From assembly GCA_026936335.1 (NCBI GenBank), contig JAPMXV010000017.1:1-64000 (forward strand): a stretch of DNA of 64,000 bases. The letters are read 5' to 3'. This DNA is from Mantamonas sphyraenae (taxonomy: Eukaryota; CRuMs; Mantamonadidae). The position numbers were made by a program, and so were the translations under genes. How positions within the stretch are numbered: the first letter of the stretch is position 1; each line of letters begins with the position of its first letter. Of the stretch, positions 52,431 to 61,232 are shown piece by piece. The notes beneath the pieces were generated by a model. The model made no database searches. It was given only the letters and a program-made list of their open reading frames with translations, and was not told the DNA's origin.

Positions 52431-55240
52431 TCACCATCGGTGGCCCACTTGTTCGCTGTCGTCTCGCTGCAGATTGGTCAGAAAGTGGCGTTGGTACTGG
52501 CCAAACTCCTTGAGTTTGCTGAAGCGGTTGCCCAGCTGCGCCTCGCTAATGTTGTTGAGCACCTGCTTGCGCAGCTGCGATGCGCGTTTGCGAAACTCGT
52601 CGATGCGGCTGATACTCACGGGCGACTTGTACGAATCGAGATTCTTGTCTGCGGTGGCCAGCCAACGTTGCAGGCGTTCAAACGCCACATCCTCGACGTG
52701 AAAGACCATGCGATCGAGCACACGGTCCACAACGGCAAGGATCTTGAGACGCACCTCTTCGCTCGGTGCCGACGCCCACAACTTCTTGATCTGCTTCACG
52801 GTCTCCTTGGTCACCTCTTGGTTGAGTCGACACGAGTGGAACAGCAGTTCCATGTCGTAGATCGACTGGGGTGACTTTTCGTCGCACAACCGGCCCAGCA
52901 ATTCGTACAGCTGGTCGCTGTGGTCGATCCAATGTGCGTTCTGCAACAGATCGTTCAGGATCTCTGTGCGTGTCACCTCCATCTTGCGCTTCGCCAGCGA
53001 TTCAATGTACTCTCGCTCGTCAAACGGCTCCATGCCCGTCATATCTCGCAGAAACGTGGCAATCTCCTGCAGCTCCGCCGCGTAGAACGGATAGAACTTG
53101 TACACTTCGTTCGCATGGATGCTCAAGTAGAATCCCAGCGAATCACCCTTCCGTGTGTTGTCTGTGCCTGCGCCAGTGCTGCCATCACCACCCCCGTTGC
53201 TTCCCTGGATGCCCTTGAGGAGATTGCTTGACGATTCCCACACTCGATTCAGTTGGCTGCTTCGTGCCATGCTGATGCTTGTGGTCGAGCTGAGCGAGCC
53301 TGCCTGGCCTCCTCCGCTTCCGCTTCCGCTGCCATTTCCTCCACCTCCTCCTGCTACCCCTGTGCTCAGAGTGCCACCATCGTCTTCGTCTGCATCCACA
53401 TCGTCGTAGAAGCGACCCCAGGTGAACTGTGTGATTTCGTCAAAGCGCAGGGTGATGCCTGGCTTGAGCTGCTCCACACGCAACACCTCCTTGTCCCTGT
53501 TCTCCTCGATCATGGACCGTTCCACGCCGTACCAAATCAGCTCCTGGAGGGTAAAGTCCAGCTGGCCCGGACACATGGAGGTGATGACACCCTCCAGGGT
53601 GTCGTTGAACTCGTTGACCATAAACACCAGCCGCGTGTACTGCGGATCGATCTGGAACGAGATGTCTTTGATGCTCGCCACCACGTAGCCGGGATCAGAA
53701 ATGTCTTCGTACAGCTTGGGGTCGTAGTTGGGTGTCACCGGCCGGTTTGGCAGATCGCCAAACAGATTCTTGCTGCTCAAACGCCATTCGTCGCGCGACG
53801 ACGCATCCAGCGAACGCAACCTCCACGACGCAAGCGTGTGTCCTTGCTTACATCCCTCTCTCCACTCTCTGCAGTGCCGCGGTTTGCGGACGAAGAAGAG
53901 GAGGAAGAGGACGAAGAAGAGGACGACGACGACGACGAGGTGTGGTTTTCCTCTGTGCTTTCTGCCGTCTGCAGACCCTGAGCGGCGTCGACAACAGACA
54001 AGCTGGTGGCCACCTGCGACGGACGCTGCTGAGAGGTGGACAGACCCATCATTTCGCGTTCGATCTGGCGCTTGAGGATGATTTTGCCGAGGTAGAACTC
54101 GTTTGGCAGCGGATTGAGATTCATCACCGGCTCCTCGTCAAAGTCGGGGAAGGAGAGCGGATTCTTGGACAGGTTGTCGACGGTGGGTGACAAGGCGTCC
54201 GCCAGCGACCATGCATCCTCAGCAAGGCCGACAATGTGTGTGTTGTGCTGTTGGAAACGACGGGCGCACAGGTTGGCCACGGCGTCCAGATGGTAGCATA
54301 TGCCGTGGACAGTGAACAGAGAGGGTCCCTTGGAGAGGGTGCGGAGCAACAGCTCAAGCACCTCCTGCACCTTGGCCGGCATGTCTGTGTACTCGCTCGC
54401 GTTTTCCAACATGTCGTGCAGGTACTGCACCAGAGCAATCAGACTGTTGCTGCTGTCTGCTTTGGCTGCCACCTTGCGTTCCAACAGTCGTGTGAGACCT
54501 GCTGTGGTGCCAAACGGCAGTCTGTTCAGTCGTTGCGTCAACAACGGGTATTCAAACGAGCCCCGGTCCTCGTACGCAAGGCCCTCCCACAATGCCTCGT
54601 CGCCGGGATCCATCTCAATGGTGGCCACGCGTACCAGCACGGCGTCTGACAAGGCCACCTTGGCCCACGTCCGCGACATGAGCCGTTCAGGAACCTTGAG
54701 GGTCCTTTTGCCGGCCAACACACGGCCCTGAACCTCTCCCAACGTATGTACAACGTGCAACAGGGGCCTTATGTGGTCAATATCCGTCTTTGACTACGTA
54801 TGGGCGGGGGTGTGAGTGTGTGTGTCCATTGGATACAGAGGAGCGGGAGGGAAAACGGCAGGGGGCCGTTGTGCATCATCATCGCTCACCTTCTTCAGGG
54901 GAAAGGCATCCAAAGCAAACTGAAGCCAGGCCAGTGCCGTTTGGACGAATTTGGCATCGATGGCCGCGTCATCATCCGGGTTGAGAGCGCTGCGAACGAG
55001 CTGTGGACGGGGTGGGGGGGGATGGAAGTTGGTGGGAGGTGAGCGGTTTGCTGGTTGGGCGTGGCGTGGTGCTCAGAAGAGACGGAAACACACCTGACAC
55101 CAAGCCATGTACACGGGTGCATGGCTTGCCGGTTGCTCGTCCTCCAGAGCAGAGAGAAGACTGTTGGGCGACAGCTGGAACCACGTGGAGGTGGGTGTGT
55201 CTGCGTTGCCGCGCAGAAAGCGGTCGAGATCGTCCTGCAT
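52431..55240 (-). CDS. Large uncharacterised helical protein (one frame break)
   Basis: Three exons: 55240-55094, 55000-54890 and 54793-52431, with introns of 93 and 96 nt, phase 0 throughout. One missing base near 53845 (GG run) breaks the third exon; allowing for it gives 873 residues. Mostly alpha-helical. An N-terminal half (MQDDLDRFLRGNAD...) holds helical repeats and an Asn/Pro motif (MNLNPLPNEFYLGKIILKRQ), followed by poly-Ser. A middle segment has SKNLFGDLPNRPVTPNYDP and YGVERSMIEENRDKEVLR, then a Gly run. The C-terminal half has YPFYAAELQEIATFLRDMTG, LLFHSCRLNQEVTKETV and VVDRVLDRMVFHVEDVAFE. No domain recognised; no signal peptide or membrane span. It is divergent from the STEEP1-like gene across 184 bp. 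Confidence 0.7.
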
Positions 55241-55424
55241 GGCCGTTGTGGATGATCAGAAACGGTTTCGCGAACGAAAGGACAAATCCCGAGAGAAAGA
55301 GAGAGGGAGAGAGAGGGAGAGAAACGTGTGAGAGAGTGTGTGATTGGCAGCGCAAGGGCAGGCAGGGAAATTAAAACAAGAGAGAGACACACACACACAC
55401 CACACACCACACACATAGGGTCAG

Positions 55425-55832
55425 ATGGGCAAGTTCAGTTCGGCGGTGTATGCGTCGACGGACGTACGGACCAGGAGAGAAAAACAGCTGTTTGTGTACT
55501 ACTGCGTGTGTGGGGAGCACGTGCTGATCACCGACCAGGTGCTGGATGAGCTCGGGGTACGTGAGGAAGACGACGCGAGTGTGTTGCACACCGACGAGTG
55601 TGTGGCCAAGTTGAGTCTGGTCGACGCCGGAGTGGTGGGTGTGCGACGAGAGGACGGCGTGGAGAAGCAGTGGCGCATGGAGTGTGCCAACTGCGGTCTC
55701 TGGGTCGCCTACCGCCTTCAGGAAGACAGTGCCACAGTGTGTTTGGTCAGTGGAGGCGCAGAAATGAGCAAATTGGACGCCATGAAGCTGAGGCAAGCCA
55801 AAGAAGCAGAGGCAGTGTCTGTGGAGCTGTGA
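55425..55832 (+). CDS. STEEP1 (CXorf56) family protein
   Basis: 135 residues, single exon. The conserved core is LFVYYCVCGEHVLITD...LDELGVREEDDASVL, then VRREDGVEKQWRMECANCGLWVAYRL, with CVC and CANC giving a zinc-binding pair as in the human protein. In animals STEEP1 promotes exit of STING from the ER; the family is far older and widespread in eukaryotes, where splicing-associated roles have been suggested. The human protein is about 220 residues; the loss here is in the C-terminal tail. No STING-like gene is present in this window. It is followed by the secreted DUF547 gene after 59 bp. Confidence 0.83.
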   Translation: MGKFSSAVYASTDVRTRREKQLFVYYCVCGEHVLITDQVLDELGVREEDDASVLHTDECVAKLSLVDAGVVGVRREDGVEKQWRMECANCGLWVAYRLQEDSATVCLVSGGAEMSKLDAMKLRQAKEAEAVSVEL

Positions 55833-55891
55833 GAAGTGCTGAGAAGTGAAGCCGTGACGGCGGAAGCCGCGCCAAAGCAAAAACACAGGCA

Positions 55892-57161
55892 ATGCGCATT
55901 GCTCGTCTGTCCCTCCTTGCTCTGCTCTTGCTCAGTGTTGTCCCTCTGCTGTGCCACGCTGCCGATGGCATCAAAGCCTATGGTACGGACCGCATGCCCC
56001 AGTTCTTGTTTGATTGCCGAGGTCGAGCCACACTCACACAAGCACACACCGCATCGCCCGCAATGCCACACACACACACGCACGTACACGTGTAATGTCC
56101 CCTGCACCACATGAACCACATGTGCACAGGACAATGGGACAATGTGTTGAAGCGCAGCGTGTCGCGAGGTCACATCAAAGGTGTGGACCTGAATGTGTTT
56201 GACTACACACAGCTTCGTCAGGGTGACTCGGACTTTTCGGCCTTTGTCGACTACCTTGGAAGGTGTGTATTGCTCAATTGCCCCCCCCCCCACGCACACA
56301 TCCGCAACCTGTCGCTTCGATTGCATGTGTGATGTAACCGTGTGACCATGTCCTTGTGTGTGTTTGTACGGCTGACACGACCTTGCTCCTTTGCGTGAAC
56401 ACACGCTGCACCCTTCTGCACAGCGTGGACACGACGGGGTACAGCAACGCCAGCACCAAAGCGCTTCTAATCAATGCGTACAATGCATTGGCAGTCAAGA
56501 TGGTGGCTGACAACGGATGCCGCGTGCGCTTGGGCCGCTTCTGCTGGCCGCTGCGTTCGATTCGCGACGCAGCCGCCGTCTTTACCCCCGTCTGGAACCG
56601 TCCGGCGGGCAAGTTTGTCGGCCAAGTGGTCAGTTTGGACGACATCGAGACCCGTCTGCGTAACATGGGCGACTATCGCATCCACGCTTGTATTGTGTGT
56701 GCCTCTGTGTCGTGCCCCGATCTCCGTGACGAGGTGTTTTCCAGGTAAGGGTGTGCGTGTGTGGATTGACTCGTGATGGGCCCCTCTATTGTTTGTATTG
56801 TTTGTATTGTTTGTATTGTTTCGCTCACCACAACGTATGGCACACCCGCAACAGCGATCCGGTTGTGTTTGAGGCCCAGTTGACCAACCAGATGAACCTG
56901 TTCCTGAACAACACAGCCAAGGGACTGAAATTGGACAAGGATAGCAAAACCCTTACGCTTTCACCCATTTTCAAGTGGTTTGCCAAGGATTTCATCAAGG
57001 AAAAGGGTTCCGTGCTCAACTTCATCCTCGACTTTTACACCGATGCCGACGGCAACGCCTTTATCCGCCAGAACCAACACGACATCACCCTCGCCTACTT
57101 TACCTACAACTGGGATGCCAACGACCTTCGTGCCAGCACCGGTGTACCCAAAACACTTTGA
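55892..57161 (+). CDS. Secreted DUF547 protein
   Basis: Four exons: 55892-55982, 56130-56262, 56424-56744 and 56855-57161; all phases fit, giving 283 residues. Residues 1-23 are a signal peptide (RLSLLALLLLSVVPLLCHA). DUF547 covers most of the rest: WDNVLKRSV, DYTQLRQGDSDFSAFVDYLG, LLINAYNALAVKMV, VSLDDIETRLRNMGDYRIHACIVCASVSCP and IFKWFAKDF. The CASVSCP motif matches the CGAKSCP of the fusion protein at 21130. The first donor is uncertain: GTACGG at 55983 is chosen, and GTCGAG about 45 bases later would keep the frame. Introns are 110-161 nt. Function of DUF547 is unknown; some relatives are papain-like in fold. Confidence 0.85.
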
Positions 57162-57210
57162 TTCATTCACGTGTTTCACCTTGTTTGTTTCATTTGACAA
57201 TCTCGCTCAC

Positions 57211-57223
57211 TCACTTGCTGTTG

Positions 57224-57264
<41 letters not shown>

Positions 57265-58526
57265 TCCACTCTCACCCACCTCCTTCTCGGCAAGCTTGAG
57301 GATGTTCTCCAGACCATGTTCAAGACCGTCGGTCACGGTTTTCTGCAGTGTTTTGCCATACAGGGAGCCGATGGAGCCTGTAAAGGCAAACTCGTGCCAA
57401 ATCAGCGTGTGGTAGGCACCATTGGACGTGTCCAAATCCTTGCCAAAGCGCAGGGTGACGCTGGGGTCCTCGTCGCTGGCCTGGATCAGCGCTTCCAACT
57501 CGTACAGGACAAAGGTGCACACCATCTTGCTGCCCGGAATGTTGGCAATGTATGTAAACTGGTGGCCGGGCACCACCTTGGTCAGCTCCGTCTTGAATTC
57601 CTTGCCATCCGTCATGACCACCTCCACCTCGGACCCGTTTTCAAACTCGTCGCTCAGCAGCTTGGCAGACTTGATGTCGGGATCCCACTCACTCCACCGT
57701 GCCGGTTCCACATACAATGGCCACAGCTGTTCCGGTGTGTACTTTGTCCGAGCCGTCCGTCGTTCACTGAAGCCCTTGGATTTCGAACGCCCGCGAACCC
57801 TTCCTCCGCCTCCGCTCAGCTGAGCAGACATCCGCTTTACCCGCTTAATCACATCCTGTGTGCACATCCATAGCCCACCAACCAGCGGAGAGAGAGGGTA
57901 TGTGTGTGACAATTGCGTGGAGTGTGGCCCCGTTCGTTCGTGTCCCATGTGTCAGCTCCTTTGCTCAAGAATTTCCTCCGCCGGTGTACTCTCTCTTTGA
58001 CGCAAAATCACTCACCGCAGTGCTGCCCGCGTTCTTCATCGTGTCTTTCAATTGCTGCATCCACCCATCCATGATCTCTCTCGAGTCTGCCGACAGGAAA
58101 AATGTGCTGTTTCGGGGGGAGATGGCCGGCACAGTGTGAGCTGGGGCAAGGGGGCACGGGTTCTCGACACATGTGGCCAAACGGATTCCTGGGTGTTTTT
58201 GCCTGCCAAACACACGCACTCCAGAGCAAGGGTATGTCCGGTGTGTGCATGTGTGCACGTGGACGACGCCTAGTGTGTGGCGATGCTTACCGATTGGGCA
58301 GCACGATTTCAAAGACGTGCTTGCGTCCGCTGTTGTCGGAGACGGAGACGGAGGTGGCCTCGTCAAGGTCAATCTCCCCAAGGGCCTTTTTGGCCACGTC
58401 GCCTTCTTTGGCATAATACAGCAGGACATTGCCCTGGAGTACGAACCATCTCCTTTTCCATCCCTTGTTGACGGCCCCCTGTTTGGTGAGGTAACCCGCC
58501 TTTGTGATGTCCTCGTTGCTGGACAT
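57211..58526 (-). CDS. PH domain + SRPBCC/START-like lipid-transfer protein
   Basis: Three exons: 58526-58291, 58106-58016 and 57855-57211 (introns 184 and 160 nt); 323 residues. The PH domain is complete only after splicing: AGYLTKQGAVNKGWKRRWFVL, LLYYAKEGDVAKKALGEIDL, KHVFEIVLPNR then TFFLSADSREIMDGWMQQLK. After a basic linker (VRGRSKSKGF) comes a 150-residue SRPBCC fold of the polyketide-cyclase type: PARWSEWDPDIKSAKLLSDEF, VVPGHQFTYIANIPGSKMV, FAFTGSIGSLYGKTLQKTV. The protein ends in a poly-Ser tract encoded by an AGC/GCT repeat. PH targets membranes and SRPBCC holds a hydrophobic ligand, so intermembrane lipid transfer is inferred. Confidence 0.82.
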
Positions 58527-58713
58527 TGCCGTTTTCCCTTTTCTTTGGCCGCTCCAGTGCACCAGCACGAGTGACCTGAACACGGAGGAACAGGCAATCA
58601 CCTGAGGGGACGAAAGAGGTGTGTGAGGGTGGGAAATCATGGGGTCATGGTGATGGTGATGGAGCAGCTCGGGGGGAGCCAACAACGAGTTTTGTACTTT
58701 TGACTCCGCGGCG

Positions 58714-61170
58714 ATGGCATTCTGGCAATCGGAGGTGGCAGGAATGCTGGACCACATGCTGCGACATCGCCGTGTGTTGGATCCAAGTGGGAATGGGACT
58801 GTATGGGATGCAGGGGGAGGCAAGCAGGTGGTGGAAACGTTGTTGCAACGGTTCGACAACGCCCAACAGGCCACCCTCAAGCGTATCCAGACTCAGCTGG
58901 TCATCACACATGTGCGTGTGTGGAAGACTGTGGTTCAACTGCGCGATACAATTGCCACGATGCAATCCAATCCACGCAGTGACGCCCTCGACGCCGTTTT
59001 ACCCCGCGTCGAGGAACTGAGCGCCGAGTGGTGAGTGACGCCTCTCCCCACACACCCACACACCCACCACCCCTACCCCCCTCCCCCCCACACACACACA
59101 CATACACGCATGCACCAAAGGACTAACACCTTTGTGCACATGAATGACAGGCGTATGTGCCACACGTCGACGCGCAGGGCACGTCGACAATTCCCGCGTT
59201 TGCGTACGGGTGATCTGCTGTCCAACAGTGCCACGGTTGTCTCTCTCCACCGTCGCATCCACTCTGCATTGCATGACGTGATCCAATCCCTCAGCGCTCT
59301 TTCATGGCAGCTTGTGCAGAAGGCAATGACCCGTGTGTGTGGCAACCCCAACCCAGCCTCCTCCTCCTCCTCCTCCTCCTCCTCCTCATCATCATCATCA
59401 TCATCATTATCATCCCCACCCATCAACAACGTGGCTGCCACACTGGTGACTTGGGTGCAAATCAACACATCGCTTCGTGCGCTTCAATCGCACGCCAGCT
59501 GTGCGTACTGCAGCAGTGAGGACGACAAGGCCTCGTCCTCCTCTTCCCGCACTCATCGTGACACGCCGTTCCGCATGCCTCTCTTTCACATGTTGGACCA
59601 ACTAGCCAGCATGCGTGTGCATGCGATGTCCTCTCAACTGGCAGAGGTGCTTGGCGGCAGGGAGGAGGAAGCGGACGAGGTGGTGGATCTCGAACAACTC
59701 GCAGCCCTGTACGACGGTGAAAATGTCCTCGTCCACAGTATGCTTGCAGACGCGTGTGCACACACAGGTCTGCTCCAACACAACAATCCCTTTGCCAACA
59801 GTGCCCTTCTGGCATGCCAGGGCCTGCTTGCCGCCCTGCCGGTGTTGCCTGCCAAAAAGAAGACTGCCAAACCCGTGGCCCTAACCTATGCCACCCTACA
59901 GCAAACCTACCTCACATGTTTCTTTGGCCACGCTGCAGGCCACGTACGTGCGCGACACAGCTCGGTGGAACAGGCACTGGCCCAGTTGCACAGCGATGCC
60001 AGCGTCCACGCAGCCGGGCTTGCTGCCCAGTTGCACATTGTCGAGCAGCGAGCACGGCCCTCGGCCGCAGCCGATCTCATTGCACACGTGCAGCCACGCG
60101 TGCACGTCTGGCAGCAAGCACAGAAGAAGGAGAAGCTCAAGATGAATGACGACCATGACGACCATGACGATTCATCCGATGTGTCGCCTCCACTGTATGT
60201 GAACACCACGTATGCGGCTGCATTGGATGTGGTACAGCTGCACACGGCCTTCCTGGCACGCAGTGGCTTCCTTTCCGTAGAGGTGATTGCCAGTCTGGTC
60301 TCGGTGGTCAACGGCATGACTCAATGGTCCTGGTTCCACTACCAGCGCTACCCGTCTGGAGGCTCCACCATGCAGATGATGTGCATTGTGCATGCACACG
60401 TGCTCATGTGCGCCTCTGCCCTCGAGTCATGCATCGACACCGCAAGCCGTGTCGCGGCACCATCCTCCTCCTCCTCCTCCTCCTCCTCCTCCTCCTCTTC
60501 CCTCTCCCCGGCCACCTCATTTGCCAAGGAACACCTGATCAACCTGTATGGCATGCAACGTCTGCTGGTGGGCCTGATTGGCGAAAAGATAGGCCAAAAG
60601 GTGGAGGAGATGGTCTTTGCCATCATGCAGCAGCACGAATTGTCCGACGAGCGTTACTACGCCATGCGCACCGCACAGGACACATCCAGCACGTACGCAC
60701 AGACCATTGCCGACGATTTGCTGGAGCCTGCGGCACGTGCTCTCAGCCGTCTTGTGTACATGTCGCGTGTGGCCGTGCTCCAGGTCCTCCTCACACACAC
60801 CCATGAACTCATCTGTGCCTATGTGCTCTCCTCACAGCGTGCCTTTAGCGCTGCTGGCGTCGACCAGTTTGCCACCGACATGGCTGTGTTCTCCACGTGG
60901 GTGTTGGAGTGCGAGTGGGTCACTGCCGACGAACGCACCCTCCTCCTCGATCTCGACGTCTACCAACGCGTCGAAGCCATCCTCACCCTGCTTCACGGTG
61001 GACGTCGTCCCTCGGCCACCACCTCTCCCACCAGTGACCTCATGTCTCCCGGCGCCCTAAATGTCCACTTCCATCCAGTTGCTGGTGCCGCCACCGCAAC
61101 GTTTCCCCCCTCGGCTACCATCCGACTGGACGACGAAGACGAGTGGTTGGCCATGCGTACCAACAGGTGA
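58714..61170 (+). CDS. Large helical protein with poly-Ser tracts, possibly CCDC142- or tether-like
   Basis: Exons 58714-59030 and 59151-61170 (120-nt intron, GTGAGT...GACAG, phase 2); 778 residues. Alpha-helical with two poly-Ser insertions (near 59360 and 60465) made of TCC and TCA repeats. The N-terminal helices (AFWQSEVAGMLDHMLRH) and the last 110 residues (VYMSRVAVLQVLLTHTHELI; AAGVDQFATDMAVFSTWVLE) have the helix-Q-D-L pattern seen at the C-termini of CCDC142 and of CATCHR vesicle tethers. That resemblance is weak and I give no name. No membrane span, no enzyme motif. Confidence 0.68.
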
Positions 61171-61232
61171 TGGGGATGGGGAAGACGGTGTCGTGTGTGT
61201 CCATTGGCAAATGCAAAGATTCCATCAATCCT

